Source of the DNA: Demequina sp. NBRC 110054
GTDB lineage: Bacteria > Actinomycetota > Actinomycetes > Actinomycetales > Demequinaceae
Assembly (NCBI RefSeq): GCF_002090115.1
Contig: NZ_BBRK01000004.1
Span: 1,550,001-1,614,000 of the forward strand
Direction of reading: 5' to 3'
Length of the DNA stretch: 64,000 nt
A model generated the notes under the pieces. The model saw only the letters and a list, made by a program, of their open reading frames with translations. It searched no databases and was not told where the DNA came from. The translations under genes were made by a program, and so were the position numbers. How positions within the stretch are numbered: position 1 is the first letter of the stretch; the number at the start of each line of letters is the position of its first letter. Below are positions 42,601 through 52,585 of the stretch, piece after piece.

Positions 42601-43038
42601 ATGTTCAGCGATGGCCACATGCAGCAGACCGCGCTCGCACGCCTGCGACAGGTGATCGAGGAGGGCGGCGACGAGACGGACCTCGCGAGGCTTGCGAACA
42701 GCGAGGAGGCGCTTGTGCGCGCCGCGGTGGCCGAGCATCCGCTCACGTCGATCCTCGCGCTTCTGAGGCTCGCGGAGGACGAGGCGATCTCGGTGCGCGC
42801 GGCTGTCGCGCGCAACCGCCGCGAGGACATCCCCGAGGACCTTCACGAGCGGCTCGCAAGCGACGCTCACGTGGAGGTGCGGATGGCGCTCGCCTCCAAT
42901 CCGACGATCCCGCAGCGGGTCCTGGATCGGCTGGCACGCAGCCGAGACAAGGACGTCGCGCAGATCGCGCGGCGGAGGGTCGCCGAGCAGGGCGGCGCGA
43001 AGGGGATGCTCGCGCGGATGGCGCTGCCGCTGCGATAG
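42601..43038 (+). CDS. Leucine-rich-variant (LRV/HEAT-like) repeat protein
   Basis: The 145-residue protein is built of helical repeats of about 24 residues, each with an Ala-Val-Arg or Val-Arg-Ala-Ala core and a following Pro or Asp-Leu (Arg-Ala-Ala-Val-Ala-Glu-His-Pro, Arg-Ala-Ala-Val-Ala-Arg-Asn, Arg-Met-Ala-Leu-Ala-Ser-Asn-Pro). Such repeats form scaffolds for protein binding; function unknown. The Glu-Asp-Ile-Pro-Glu-Asp-Leu segment resembles Glu-Asp-Val-Pro-Glu-Asp-Leu in the cassette protein at 55877. It separates xseB from xseA and is read against them, so it is probably an insertion. Confidence 0.8.
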   Translation: MFSDGHMQQTALARLRQVIEEGGDETDLARLANSEEALVRAAVAEHPLTSILALLRLAEDEAISVRAAVARNRREDIPEDLHERLASDAHVEVRMALASNPTIPQRVLDRLARSRDKDVAQIARRRVAEQGGAKGMLARMALPLR

Positions 43039-43102
43039 GAGCGTGCCGTGCCCGGACGCGCCGAGCCGCGCAGTATCCGTAGCCGCGGCGAGCCGCCCAG
43101 TG

Positions 43103-44392
43103 TCAGTAGAGCTCGGGCTCCTCGCCTTCGAGCCCCTCGACCTCGGCGATGAACGTGCCCTGGGCCACTCGCACCAGCACCTGGTCTCCCGGGTCAAGCA
43201 CGCTCGCGTCCCGCACCACGTCTCCCTCGGAGTCGCGCACGACGGCGTAGCCGCGGTCGAGCGTCGACTGGGGGCTGAGCGCCCGGAGGCTCGCGGCGAG
43301 CTCGCGGGCGCGGGCGTCCGCGGCGCTGAGGATATCGACGAGCGCGCGCCCGCACGCATGATGGAGCGCGGTCAGGCGCTCGCGGTGCGGGTCGAGCATG
43401 CGCGAGGGGTGCGCCATCACGGGGCGCGTGCGGAAGGTGGCGAGTCCGCGCTCCTCGCGATCGAGCCGGGCAAGGAGCGCGCCGCGCATGGTCGCCGTCG
43501 CGCGCTCGACGCCCGCACGCTCCTGCGCGGCATCGGGGACGATGCGCTTTCCTGCGTCCGTCGGGGTCGAGGCTCGGAAGTCGGCGACGAGGTCCAGCAG
43601 GGGAGAGTCCTTCTCGTGGCCGATCGCGCTGACGAGCGGCGTCGCGATGCGAGAGGCCGCGCGCACCATCTCCTCGTCGCTGAAGGGCAGCAGGTCCTCG
43701 AAGGCTCCGCCGCCGCGCGCGACGACGATGACGTCGACGCCATCCGTCTCGTCGAGCTCGCGCATCGCGGCGACGACCTCGGGCACCGCGCGCGGTCCCT
43801 GCACGGTGACTCGGCGGATCTCGAAGCGCACCGCGGGCCAGCGTCGCTGCGCGTTCTCGACCACGTCGTGCTCGGCGTCGCCCTGGGTCGCGCACACCAG
43901 CCCGACCACACGCGGCACGAACGGGAGCGGGACCTTGCGCTCGGGGGAGAAGAGGCCCTCCTCGGCGAGGGCGCTCTTGAGCATCTCGAGGCGCGCGAGC
44001 AGGTCGCCGAGGCCGACGGTGCGGACCTCCTTACCTCGGAGCTGGAGGGAGCCGGACTTGGTCCACCACTGGGGCTTCGCGTGGACGACGATGCGCGCGC
44101 CGTCCTCGAGCGGCGTGCCCAGCTCCTCGACTGCCTTGGCCGGGAGGGTCGCGCCGAGCGACATGTTCTCGTCGGTATCGCGCAGCGTGAGGAAGACCAG
44201 GTCGCGCCACCGCTTCACTCCCAGGACCTGGCCCTCGACCCATACGGGGGACATGCGGGAGATGTACTCGCCGATCTTGGGGGAGAGGTGGCGCACGGGC
44301 CACGGCCGTTCGGGAGTGGTCTCCGCGGCGGTGCCAGGAAGCATGACGGGCCCCGGTTCGTTGTCCCCGTGGAAGCCGTCCGCGTCACTCAC
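43103..44392 (-). CDS. xseA: Exodeoxyribonuclease VII large subunit
   Basis: The 429-residue catalytic subunit has an N-terminal OB-fold region (Val-Trp-Val-Glu-Gly-Gln-Val), a central catalytic domain with [12 protein letters not shown] and Ser-Ala-Ile-Gly-His-Glu-Lys-Asp, and a C-terminal coiled region ending Asp-Arg-Gly-Tyr-Ala-Val-Val-Arg. The start is uncertain: GTG at 44392 is chosen, and ATG at 44344 also leaves all conserved parts. It is divergent from ispH. xseB lies about 570 bases further on, beyond an inserted gene. Confidence 0.92.
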   Translation of the reverse strand: MSDADGFHGDNEPGPVMLPGTAAETTPERPWPVRHLSPKIGEYISRMSPVWVEGQVLGVKRWRDLVFLTLRDTDENMSLGATLPAKAVEELGTPLEDGARIVVHAKPQWWTKSGSLQLRGKEVRTVGLGDLLARLEMLKSALAEEGLFSPERKVPLPFVPRVVGLVCATQGDAEHDVVENAQRRWPAVRFEIRRVTVQGPRAVPEVVAAMRELDETDGVDVIVVARGGGAFEDLLPFSDEEMVRAASRIATPLVSAIGHEKDSPLLDLVADFRASTPTDAGKRIVPDAAQERAGVERATATMRGALLARLDREERGLATFRTRPVMAHPSRMLDPHRERLTALHHACGRALVDILSAADARARELAASLRALSPQSTLDRGYAVVRDSEGDVVRDASVLDPGDQVLVRVAQGTFIAEVEGLEGEEPELY

Positions 44393-44410
44393 GGACCCCA
44401 GCCTGCCACT

Positions 44411-44416
44411 TAGGAT
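44411..44416 (+). promoter_or_regulatory. -10 box of ispH
   Basis: TAGGAT ends 7 nt before the ATG of ispH. Confidence 0.4.
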
Positions 44417-44423
44417 GAGGTAC

Positions 44424-45401
44424 ATGCCTGCAACACCTGCGAAGAAGGTCCTGCTCGCCGCGCCGCGCGGTTACTGCGCCGGCGTCGACCGGGCGGTGAT
44501 CGCCGTCGAGAAGGCGCTCGAGCTGCACGGCTCCCCGATCTACGTCCGCAAGGAGATCGTCCACAACAAGTACGTCGTCGAGACGCTCACGGAGCGCGGC
44601 GCGATCTTCGTCGAGGACACCGACGAGGTGCCGGAGGGCGCCCACGTGGTCTTCTCGGCGCACGGAGTCTCTCCCGCCGTCCGCGAGGCGGCGACGCAGC
44701 GGAACCTGCTCACGATCGACGCCACGTGCCCGCTCGTGTCCAAGGTCCACAAGGAGGCGGTGCGCTTCGCCCGCGACGAGCAGACGATCCTGCTGATCGG
44801 CCACATCGGGCACGAGGAGGTCGAGGGCACCGCGGGTGAGGCCCCCGAGCACACCATCGTCGTGAACTCTCCCGAGGACGCCGACACGATCGAGGTGCCG
44901 GACCCGGACAACGTCGTGTGGCTCTCGCAGACGACGCTGTCGGTCGACGAGACGATGGAGACGGTGCGTCGCCTGCGCGAGCGCTTCCCGAACCTCCAGG
45001 ACCCGCCGAGCGACGACATCTGCTACGCGACCCAGAACCGCCAGGTCGCGGTCAAGAAGATCGCCCCGAACGCCGACCTCGTGATCGTCGTCGGGTCCGC
45101 GAACTCCTCGAACTCGGTGCGCCTGGTCGAGGTCGCGCTCCAGGGCGGCGCGAAGTCCTCGTACCGCATCGACCGCGCGGCCGAGCTCGAGGACGCCTGG
45201 TTCGACGGTGTCGAGAGCGTGGGCGTCACGTCGGGTGCCTCGGTGCCGGAGATCCTCGTGCGCGACGTGCTCGATGCGCTCGCGGCCCGCGGCTACGAGA
45301 CCGTCGAGGAGGTCCGGACGGCGACCGAGGACCTCATGTTCTCGCTCCCGCGTGAGATCCGCGCCGACCTCAAGGCCAAGGAGGCCGCGACCAGGGCCTA
45401 G
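44424..45401 (+). CDS. ispH: 4-hydroxy-3-methylbut-2-enyl diphosphate reductase
   Basis: The 325-residue iron-sulfur enzyme performs the last step of the MEP pathway, giving isopentenyl and dimethylallyl diphosphate. The three cluster cysteines are in Arg-Gly-Tyr-Cys-Ala-Gly-Val (residue 18), Asp-Ala-Thr-Cys-Pro-Leu-Val and [10 protein letters not shown]. Ser-Ala-His-Gly-Val and Gly-Ser-Ala-Asn-Ser-Ser-Asn-Ser are also intact. The stop overlaps the convergent rmuC stop by 4 bases. Its product feeds the prenyl synthase at 16818. Confidence 0.95.
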   Translation: MPATPAKKVLLAAPRGYCAGVDRAVIAVEKALELHGSPIYVRKEIVHNKYVVETLTERGAIFVEDTDEVPEGAHVVFSAHGVSPAVREAATQRNLLTIDATCPLVSKVHKEAVRFARDEQTILLIGHIGHEEVEGTAGEAPEHTIVVNSPEDADTIEVPDPDNVVWLSQTTLSVDETMETVRRLRERFPNLQDPPSDDICYATQNRQVAVKKIAPNADLVIVVGSANSSNSVRLVEVALQGGAKSSYRIDRAAELEDAWFDGVESVGVTSGASVPEILVRDVLDALAARGYETVEEVRTATEDLMFSLPREIRADLKAKEAATRA

Positions 45402-46681
45402 GGCGAGTCCTCGGCCGCGACGACCGGGTCGAGCAGCTCCGGCGCGTTGATCGAGCGGATCGACGTCTCCACCTCGCGAGTCTCGAGACCCTTCTCGATC
45501 TGCTGGAGGGAGGCGAAGCGTCGTGCCGAGGGCAGCACCTGCCTCTCCATCGAGCCGACCGTCTTGTTGTAGGCGTCCCCGGCCTGGTCGATCGCCTTGC
45601 CGACGCGGGCGAGGTGTTCGCCCATGGTTCCCAGCCGCTTGTAGAGCTCCTGGCCCGTGTCGAGCACCTCCTGCGCGTTCCTCGCGAGCGCCTCGGCCTT
45701 CCAGGTGTGCGCGACCGTGCGCAGCATCGCCACGAGCACCGTCGGGGTCGCGATGACCACGCCGCTCTCGTAGGCGTCGGTGAGCAGTTGCGGGTCCTGC
45801 TCGGTCGCGACCTGCAGGAAGGACTCGGCGGGAAGGAACAGGACGGAGAAGTCGATGTCCGAGCCGAACTGCTCGCGATAGGCCTTCGAGCTCAGCTCCT
45901 TGACGCGCTGGCGCACGTTCCGCACGTGCCGCACAGCGTGCTCCTCGGCGTGGTCCGGGTCCGCATCGATGTCGAGCAGCGCGTCTAGCGGGGTCTTCGC
46001 GTCGACGACGATGCGGCGCCCGCCCGCGAGGGTCACGATCATGTCGGGACGCAGGCGGGTGCCCTCGCCCGTCGTCCCCGACTCCTGCTCCGTGAAGTCG
46101 ACCCCATTCACGAGGCCCGCGACCTCGACGACCCTGCGCAGGTGGAGCTCTCCCCACCGGCCGCGCACCTCGGGCCTGCGCAGGGCGGAGCGCAGGCTCT
46201 CCGTCTGCTTGCCGAGCTGCTCGGACGCGTCGAGCATGTGCCTCACCTGCTGCGCGAGCAGCGCCTGCGACTCGGCGCGGGCCTTGTCGGCCTCCGAGGT
46301 CTGCCGCTTCACGTCGTCGAGCGCCTTGGCCATGGGCTCGACGAGCCCTCGGAAGGTCTGCTCGCGCTTCGCGAGCTCTGCGTCCGCAGCTGTGCGATCC
46401 CGCGCGAAGCGCTCCTGGGCCACACGCAGCAGCGCCTCCTGCGACTCCCGCAGCGACTGTGCCGAGAGCGCCTGGAACTCGCGCTGGAGGGTCTCGTGGT
46501 CGGTTCGCACCTGGGCGACGTAGGACTCGTGGGCCGTCCGCTGGTCCTCGAGTCGACGGTTCGCCGCCTCGAGCCCGGCGCGCGCGTGGCCCAGGTCGGA
46601 GGCGCCACGAGCGCGGGCGGCAAGGAACCCGACGAGCGTGCCGAGCAGGGCGCCGACGAGGATCAGCAGGGCTTCTGTCAT
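45398..46681 (-). CDS. rmuC: DNA recombination protein RmuC
   Basis: The 427-residue protein has an N-terminal membrane helix (about residues 4-22), a long coiled coil (about 25-160) and the RmuC nuclease-like domain. That domain has [13 protein letters not shown], Arg-Pro-Asp-Met-Ile-Val and [10 protein letters not shown]. In E. coli RmuC limits inversions at short inverted repeats. Family length is normal. Confidence 0.92.
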   Translation of the reverse strand: MTEALLILVGALLGTLVGFLAARARGASDLGHARAGLEAANRRLEDQRTAHESYVAQVRTDHETLQREFQALSAQSLRESQEALLRVAQERFARDRTAADAELAKREQTFRGLVEPMAKALDDVKRQTSEADKARAESQALLAQQVRHMLDASEQLGKQTESLRSALRRPEVRGRWGELHLRRVVEVAGLVNGVDFTEQESGTTGEGTRLRPDMIVTLAGGRRIVVDAKTPLDALLDIDADPDHAEEHAVRHVRNVRQRVKELSSKAYREQFGSDIDFSVLFLPAESFLQVATEQDPQLLTDAYESGVVIATPTVLVAMLRTVAHTWKAEALARNAQEVLDTGQELYKRLGTMGEHLARVGKAIDQAGDAYNKTVGSMERQVLPSARRFASLQQIEKGLETREVETSIRSINAPELLDPVVAAEDSP

Positions 46682-46846
46682 GGGTTCACCCTCGCACGGG
46701 GGTCTGACACGACGCTGAAAAACTGACCAGCGCGTCGGAATCCGTCACGCAGGGCCATCCTGAGGAGGTATCCACCGATTTGCATTACATTTTGGGCACA
46801 ATCTCTGGTCATCTGTCTCTCAGCAACAAGTTCGCAACATCGACAC

Positions 46847-46876
46847 GCCTACCCTTTTTTCACCGTCTGGGTAGGC
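46847..46876 (+). promoter_or_regulatory. Hairpin with T-run in the oppA-like leader region
   Basis: GCCTACCC pairs with GGGTAGGC around a 14-base loop starting TTTTTT, 82 bases before the binding-protein gene. The region 46760-46860 is AT-rich and probably holds the promoter. The hairpin could be a protein-binding site or attenuator; a -10/-35 pair is not clear. Confidence 0.4.
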
Positions 46877-46958
46877 ATGCCCGGCGAAACAGTGTCCGCA
46901 CAAGGAACCGTGCGGGCCCCATCCAGGGTCCGGGAGACCGGACGCATAGGAGGAACCA

Positions 46959-48611
46959 GTGAACAAGAAGGCTCTCGGCAGCATCGCCACCCTTGGTGTG
47001 GCAATGCTCGCCCTGACTGCATGCTCGAACGGTGGTGACACCGAGACCTCGACGTCCGCCGAGGCTTCGGAGACCACCAGCGCCGCGGTCATCTCGACCA
47101 ACGGCTCGGAGCCGCAGAACCCGCTCATCCCGGTCGCGACGAACGAGACCGGCGGTGGCAAGATCATCGACGCGATCTTCGCCGGCCTGGTCTACTACGA
47201 CGGCGACGGCGCCACGCACAACGAGGTCGCCGAGTCCATCGAGACCGACGACAACCAGACCTTCACGGTCACCCTCGAAGAGGGCTGGGAGTTCACCGAC
47301 GGCACCGAGGTGCTCGCCCACAACTTCGTGGACGCCTGGAACTGGGGCGCCGACCCGGCCAACGCCGCGACCGCGCTGAACAGCTACTTCTTCGAGCAGA
47401 TCGAGGGCTTCGACGGCTACAACACCGACGAGGGCGCCTCCACCCCGGAGATGACCGGCCTCGAGGTCGTGGACGACTACACGTTCACCATCACGCTCGC
47501 GGCTCCGAACTCGGAGTTCCCGCTCGCGCTGGGCTACTCGGCCTTCTACCCGCTGCCCGACGTCTTCTTCGAGGACCCCGACGCCTTCGGCTCGGCCCCG
47601 GTCGGCAACGGCATCTACATGCTCGCGTCCGAGGACGACTGGCAGCACGACGTTCAGATCGAGCTGTCCGTGAACCCCTCGTACACGGGTGACCGCGTCG
47701 CGCAGAACGGTGGCCTCCTGATCACCTTCTACGCCTCGCAGGACGCGGCCTACGCTGACCTCCTCGCGGGCAACGTCGACGTGATCGACGGCATCCCGGA
47801 CTCGGCGTTCGCGACCTTCGAGTCGGACCTGGGCGACCGTGCGGTCAACCAGCCCGCCGCGATCTTCCAGTCGTTCACCATCCCGGCGAGCGACGAGCGC
47901 TTCCAGGGCGAGGCCGGCCTCCTGCGCCGCCAGGCCCTCTCGATGTCGATCAACCGCGACGAGATCACGGACGTCCTCTACGAGGGCACCCGCACCCCCG
48001 CGTCGGACTTCACCTCGCCCGTCATCGACGGCTGGTCGGACTCCGTCGAGGGCTCTGAGGTCCTGGCGTACGACCCCGAGAAGGCCGCTGAGCTGTGGGC
48101 CGAGGCCGACGCCATCGAGCCGTGGACCGGCACCTTCGAGCTCGCCTACAACGCTGACGGTGGCCACCAGGCCTGGGTCGACGCTGTCGTGAACTCGATC
48201 AAGAACACGCTCGGCATCGACGCGGCGGGCCTGCCCTACGCGACGTTCGCGGAGTTCCGCACCGACATCACCGGCCGCACCATCACCGCGGCGTTCCGTA
48301 CCGGCTGGCAGGCGGACTACCCGTCGCTCGAGAACTTCCTCGGCCCGCTGTACTACACGAACGCTGGCGCGAACGACGGCGACTACTCCTCGGAGGAGTT
48401 CGACGCTCTGGTCGACGAGGGCAAGCAGGCCTCGGACTCGGCCACCGCGATCGAGAAGTTCCAGGAGGCGCAGGTCATCCTGTTCCAGGACCTGCCCGCC
48501 ATCCCGCTCTGGTACTCGAACGTGACCGGCGGCTACTCGGAGAACGTCGAGAACGTCGTCTTCGACTGGCACTCGGTCCCGCTGTTCTACCAGATCACCA
48601 AGGCCGCGTAA
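46959..48611 (+). CDS. Oligopeptide ABC transporter, substrate-binding lipoprotein
   Basis: The 550-residue protein has a lipoprotein signal (Leu-Thr-Ala-Cys, Cys about residue 22) and an OppA/DppA-type (SBP family 5) fold. Marks are Glu-Pro-Gln-Asn-Pro-Leu-Ile-Pro, Leu-Glu-Glu-Gly-Trp-Glu-Phe-Thr-Asp-Gly-Thr and Phe-Val-Asp-Ala-Trp-Asn. It captures peptides outside the cell for the permease pair downstream. TAGGAGGAA is a near-perfect ribosome-binding site 4-5 nt before the GTG, and codons are strongly biased to those of highly expressed genes. A terminator-like hairpin after the stop would keep it expressed above the rest. Confidence 0.92.
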   Translation: MNKKALGSIATLGVAMLALTACSNGGDTETSTSAEASETTSAAVISTNGSEPQNPLIPVATNETGGGKIIDAIFAGLVYYDGDGATHNEVAESIETDDNQTFTVTLEEGWEFTDGTEVLAHNFVDAWNWGADPANAATALNSYFFEQIEGFDGYNTDEGASTPEMTGLEVVDDYTFTITLAAPNSEFPLALGYSAFYPLPDVFFEDPDAFGSAPVGNGIYMLASEDDWQHDVQIELSVNPSYTGDRVAQNGGLLITFYASQDAAYADLLAGNVDVIDGIPDSAFATFESDLGDRAVNQPAAIFQSFTIPASDERFQGEAGLLRRQALSMSINRDEITDVLYEGTRTPASDFTSPVIDGWSDSVEGSEVLAYDPEKAAELWAEADAIEPWTGTFELAYNADGGHQAWVDAVVNSIKNTLGIDAAGLPYATFAEFRTDITGRTITAAFRTGWQADYPSLENFLGPLYYTNAGANDGDYSSEEFDALVDEGKQASDSATAIEKFQEAQVILFQDLPAIPLWYSNVTGGYSENVENVVFDWHSVPLFYQITKAA

Positions 48612-48634
48612 GCACCTAGGCGATCACCGCGGAC

Positions 48635-48666
48635 GGGCCCGCTCCGCCTCCTGGCGGAGCGGGCCC
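48635..48666 (+). terminator. Hairpin between the binding-protein and permease genes
   Basis: GGGCCCGCTCCGCC and GGCGGAGCGGGCCC pair perfectly over 14 bp around TCCT. It probably ends most binding-protein transcripts. The remaining 250 bases to the next gene hold a GGGACGATGC and a new -10 box, and no gene. Confidence 0.75.
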
Positions 48667-48871
48667 CTCTGCGTGCGCGTCACGGATGCGCAGGGACGAT
48701 GCGTCGCTCGACCTTGGCGCATCGGGCCCCACCTAGCAGGGAATTCAGGCCGCCGTACCCCGGCGGTGGCCGCCTCGCAGCAGCTCCCGTGGCGACGCTT
48801 CCTTTCGCGTCGCCGCAGCGCCTGCGAGTACGCTCGCTGACAGCGCGTGTCCAGCACGCGTCCGTTCACAC

Positions 48872-48877
48872 TAGAAT
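48872..48877 (+). promoter_or_regulatory. -10 box upstream of the permease genes
   Basis: TAGAAT lies 44 bases before the first permease gene, giving the permease-ATPase block its own promoter. No clear -35 is seen. Confidence 0.45.
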
Positions 48878-48921
48878 CGGCACCCTATGTTTTCACCGAA
48901 CCATGCCCGAGGAGCGCGCAG

Positions 48922-49848
48922 ATGACGCGATATGTGCTCAGGCGCCTCCTCCAGGCCATCCCAGTCTTCTTCGGAACGACGTTCCTGATCTACTTCATGG
49001 TCTTCTCGATGCCAGGAGACCCGGTCATCGCGCTCTTCGGAGACAGGACGCCGAACGAGGCCGTCCTGCAGGCCGTGCGCGAGCAGTACCACCTGGATCA
49101 GCCGTTCTTCATGCAGTACCTCCTGTACATCCAGGGGTTCCTGACGGGTGACATGGGTGTCACCTTCTCCGGCCAGTCCGTGAACGAGGTCTTCCTCCGC
49201 GCATTCCCCGTGACGTTGAAGCTCGTCACCATCGCGGTCGTCGCGGAGTTCGTGCTCTCGGTGGGCTTCGGACTGCTGTCGGGTCTGCGCAAGGGCAAGT
49301 TCGCCGACCACGCGTCGCTGGTCTTCGCGCTCGTGCTCAACTCGATCCCCCCGTTCGTCGCGCTCTTCGTCGCGCAGTACTTCGTGGGCATCAAATGGGG
49401 ATTGGCTCCGGTGACGGTAGGTGCGAACGCGACCTGGGGTGCGCTGCTGCTTCCCGGAATCACCATCGCGCTGACCATCTACGTGGTCGGCATGCGACTC
49501 ATGCGAGGCTCGGTCATCGAGGCGCGTGAGGGCGACTACGTGCGTACGGCCTACGCGAAGGGCTTGACGAGCAAGCGCGTGGTGCCGGTGCACGTGGCCC
49601 GCAACTCCCTCATCCCCGTGATCACGAACACGGCAGCGAGCTTCGGCGCGCTGATCGCCGGTACGACGGTCACCGAGGGAATCTTCAACATTCCCGGTAT
49701 CGGCAAGGTGCTCTACGACGCGATCCTTCGCGGCGAGAACTCCACCGTGGTCTCGTTCGTGACCATCCTCACGGTGATGTACATCATCGTGAACATCCTG
49801 GTGGACCTGCTGTACGCCGTGCTCGACCCGAGGATCCGTTATGTCTGA
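48922..49848 (+). CDS. Oligopeptide ABC transporter permease (OppB-like)
   Basis: The 308-residue membrane protein begins Met-Thr-Arg-Tyr-Val-Leu-Arg-Arg-Leu-Leu-Gln-Ala-Ile-Pro, the standard OppB/DppB start, and carries Ser-Met-Pro-Gly-Asp-Pro. The EAA loop around residue 210 has Arg-Glu-Gly-Asp-Tyr-Val-Arg-Thr-Ala-Tyr-Ala-Lys-Gly, which contacts the ATPase. Six helices are visible. GAGGAG lies 8 nt before the ATG, which fixes this start against an in-frame upstream extension. Confidence 0.93.
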   Translation: MTRYVLRRLLQAIPVFFGTTFLIYFMVFSMPGDPVIALFGDRTPNEAVLQAVREQYHLDQPFFMQYLLYIQGFLTGDMGVTFSGQSVNEVFLRAFPVTLKLVTIAVVAEFVLSVGFGLLSGLRKGKFADHASLVFALVLNSIPPFVALFVAQYFVGIKWGLAPVTVGANATWGALLLPGITIALTIYVVGMRLMRGSVIEAREGDYVRTAYAKGLTSKRVVPVHVARNSLIPVITNTAASFGALIAGTTVTEGIFNIPGIGKVLYDAILRGENSTVVSFVTILTVMYIIVNILVDLLYAVLDPRIRYV

Positions 49849-50776
49849 TCGCAACGCACACTACGTCGCCCCGATCGAGGAGACCGAGCCCGGCGCGGTC
49901 GATCAGGTCAAGCTGTCCAAGCGACGCTCGAACATGTGGATCGACGCGTGGCGCGACCTGCGCAAGCGTCCGCTCTTCTACGTGGCGCTCACGCTCTCGT
50001 TCATCGTGCTGCTGATGGCGCTCTTCCCGTCGTGGTTCACCAACGCGGACCCGGGCTTCGGCCAGCTGTCGGACAGCAACGCCGCCCCGACTGAGGGCCA
50101 TCCGCTCGGCTTCACCCGCCAGGGCTACGACGTCTGGGCGCGAATCGTCTACGGCGCCCGCACGTCGCTCTCGGTCGGTCTGCTCGTCGTGGCCATCACC
50201 GCCGTGATCGGCATCCCGATGGGTGCGATCGCCGGGTACTACGGCGGTCGGGTCGACTCGATCCTGTCGCGCATCGGCGACGTGTTCTTCTCGATTCCTT
50301 ACTTCCTCGCGGCTGTCGTCGTCATGTCGGTCATGTCGGCCTGGCGCAACCCGCTCACCATCTCGATCGCGATCGGTGGCTTCGCCTGGGCGTCTCTCGC
50401 CCGCATCGTGCGCGCCGAGGTGCTGAGGAACAAGAACCTCGAGTATGTGATGGCGTCCGAGGCTGTGGGACGCTCGCGGGGCTCGACGCTGCTCAGACAC
50501 GTGCTGCCGAACTCGATGGGGCCCGTCATCGTGGCGCTCACCCTGTCGCTCGGAGGCGCGATCACCGCGGAGGCGACGCTCTCGCTGCTCGGAATCGGCC
50601 TCAACGGCTACTTCTCGTGGGGCAACGACATCGCCGAGGCACAGCAGACGCTGCGCACCAACCCGTCGGCACTGCTCTGGCCGTCGCTCGCGCTCACCTT
50701 GACCGTGCTCGCGTTCACCTTCCTCGGTGAGCTGATCCGCGACGCCCTGGACCCGAAGGCGAGGGCCCGACGATGA
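49841..50776 (+). CDS. Oligopeptide ABC transporter permease (OppC-like)
   Basis: The 311-residue partner permease has a cytosolic N-terminus of about 45 residues, then six helices. The OppC motif Leu-Gly-Phe-Thr-Arg-Gln-Gly-Tyr-Asp-Val is followed by an EAA-type loop with Val-Met-Ala-Ser-Glu-Ala-Val-Gly-Arg-Ser. Its ATG lies inside the end of the preceding gene (8-base overlap), and its stop overlaps the ATPase start. Confidence 0.93.
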   Translation: MSDRNAHYVAPIEETEPGAVDQVKLSKRRSNMWIDAWRDLRKRPLFYVALTLSFIVLLMALFPSWFTNADPGFGQLSDSNAAPTEGHPLGFTRQGYDVWARIVYGARTSLSVGLLVVAITAVIGIPMGAIAGYYGGRVDSILSRIGDVFFSIPYFLAAVVVMSVMSAWRNPLTISIAIGGFAWASLARIVRAEVLRNKNLEYVMASEAVGRSRGSTLLRHVLPNSMGPVIVALTLSLGGAITAEATLSLLGIGLNGYFSWGNDIAEAQQTLRTNPSALLWPSLALTLTVLAFTFLGELIRDALDPKARARR

Positions 50777-52518
50777 CGGAGACCACTCCAGTGACAGACA
50801 CCAACGGCGCCGCGCCGGTCGTCGGCGAGGACCAGCCGATCGTCTCGGTGCACGAGCTCGAGGTCGGGTTCCAGACCCAGAACGGCATCGTCAACGCGGT
50901 GCGTGGCGTGTCGTTCGACATCTACCCCGGTGAGACGGTCGCGATCGTCGGCGAGTCGGGCTCGGGCAAGTCCACGACGGCCACCGCGCTGATGAAGCTG
51001 CTGCCCGGCAACGGCGACATCACCGGCGGCAAGGTGCTCGTCGAGGGCACCGACATCGTCGACCACGACGAGAAGCAGATGGCCGCCATCCGTGGTGGCG
51101 TCATCGGTTACGTCCCGCAGGACCCGATGTCCAACCTCAACCCGGTGTGGTCGGTGGGCTTCCAGGTCCGCGAGGCGATCCGCGCCAACGGCGTCGCGAC
51201 CGGCAAGAAGGAGATCGAGGCCCGCGCGGTCGAGGTCCTTCAGCAGGCCGGGCTCGCCGACGCCGAGCGTCGCATGAACCAGTTCCCGCACCAGTTCTCC
51301 GGCGGCATGCGCCAGCGCGTGCTGATCGGCATCGGACTGGGCGCGGACCCGAAGCTGCTGATCGCCGACGAGCCGACCTCGGCTCTCGACGTGACGGTGC
51401 AGAAGGTGATCCTCGACCACATCGAGTCGCTCACGCGGGACAAGGGCACCGCTGTCCTGCTCATCACGCACGACCTGGGCCTGGCCGCCGAGCGTGCCAG
51501 CAAGGTGATCGTGATGCACCAGGGTCGGATCGTCGAGTCGGGTCCCAGCCGGGATCTGCTCACGAACCCGCAGCACCCCTACACGCAGCGGCTCATCGCG
51601 GCGGCGCCCTCGCTGGCCTCGCGGCGCATCGAGTCGACCGCTCAGGCGGCGGATACAGGTGCGGAGAAGTTCGACGTGGCTGCGATGGCCGAGGCTCGTG
51701 CGGAGCACGTGGACGCCGACGCCGCACCGGTCATCTCGGTGAAGAACCTCACCAAGGAGTTCTCGATCCGCAAGGGCGGCTTCCGTTCGGAGTCGTTCCG
51801 CGCCGTCGACGAGATCAACTTCGACATCCCGAAGGGCACCACGCTCGCACTCGTGGGCGAGTCGGGCTCGGGCAAGTCGACGGCCGCGAAGATGATCCTC
51901 GGCCTGGAGACCCCCACGGCCGGTGACATCGTCGTGGGCGGCACGAACATGACCAACGTGTCGCGTTCGGACCTGTTCAAGCTGCGCTCGCGCATGCAGC
52001 CGGTGTTCCAGGACCCGTACTCGTCGCTCGACCCGCAGCGGTCGATCGGCGCGACGATCGCTGAGCCGATGAAGGTGCACAAGGTCGGCGACAAGGCCGC
52101 CCGTCGTGAGCGTGTCCGCGAGCTGCTCGACCAGGTGTCGCTCCCCGAGGAGCTCGCCAACCGCTATCCGAACGAGCTGTCGGTCGGCCAGCGTCAGCGC
52201 GTGGCTATCGCCCGTGCGCTCGCGCTCAAGCCTGATGTGGTCGTGCTCGACGAGGCGGTCTCCGCGCTCGACGTGCTCGTCCAGGCGCAGATCCTCCAGC
52301 TGCTGGCGGACCTGCAGGCCGAGCTCGGGCTGACCTACCTGTTCATCACGCACGACCTCGCGGTGGTGCGCGTCATCGCCGACCATGTCGCGGTGATGGA
52401 GCAGGGCAAGATCGTCGAGGCCGGCAGCACCGACGAGATCTTCGAGTCGGCCAAGGAGCCGTACACGCAGCGCCTGCTCGACGCGATCCCGGGCGCCGGG
52501 ATCGAGTGGGGCAACTGA
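50773..52518 (+). CDS. Oligopeptide ABC transporter, fused OppD-OppF ATPase
   Basis: The 581-residue protein carries two complete ATP-binding cassettes in one chain. Cassette 1 has Walker A Gly-Glu-Ser-Gly-Ser-Gly-Lys-Ser-Thr (about residue 60), signature Phe-Ser-Gly-Gly-Met-Arg-Gln-Arg and Asp-Glu-Pro-Thr-Ser-Ala-Leu-Asp. Cassette 2 starts near residue 320, with the same Walker A, signature Leu-Ser-Val-Gly-Gln-Arg-Gln-Arg and Asp-Glu-Ala-Val-Ser-Ala-Leu-Asp. The oligopeptide-specific C-terminal extension after each cassette (Pro-Tyr-Thr-Gln-Arg-Leu) is present. Fusion of OppD and OppF is common in actinobacteria. Confidence 0.94.
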   Translation: MTETTPVTDTNGAAPVVGEDQPIVSVHELEVGFQTQNGIVNAVRGVSFDIYPGETVAIVGESGSGKSTTATALMKLLPGNGDITGGKVLVEGTDIVDHDEKQMAAIRGGVIGYVPQDPMSNLNPVWSVGFQVREAIRANGVATGKKEIEARAVEVLQQAGLADAERRMNQFPHQFSGGMRQRVLIGIGLGADPKLLIADEPTSALDVTVQKVILDHIESLTRDKGTAVLLITHDLGLAAERASKVIVMHQGRIVESGPSRDLLTNPQHPYTQRLIAAAPSLASRRIESTAQAADTGAEKFDVAAMAEARAEHVDADAAPVISVKNLTKEFSIRKGGFRSESFRAVDEINFDIPKGTTLALVGESGSGKSTAAKMILGLETPTAGDIVVGGTNMTNVSRSDLFKLRSRMQPVFQDPYSSLDPQRSIGATIAEPMKVHKVGDKAARRERVRELLDQVSLPEELANRYPNELSVGQRQRVAIARALALKPDVVVLDEAVSALDVLVQAQILQLLADLQAELGLTYLFITHDLAVVRVIADHVAVMEQGKIVEAGSTDEIFESAKEPYTQRLLDAIPGAGIEWGN

Positions 52519-52536
52519 CGCTCGACTGAGACGACG

Positions 52537-52572
52537 CGAGGGCGGGGCGGGTGCATACCGGTCCCGCCCTCG
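52537..52572. terminator. Bidirectional hairpin after the peptide transporter
   Basis: CGAGGGCGGG and CCCGCCCTCG pair perfectly with a 16-base loop between convergent genes. Confidence 0.65.
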
Positions 52573-52585
52573 TCGCGTCTGGGGT

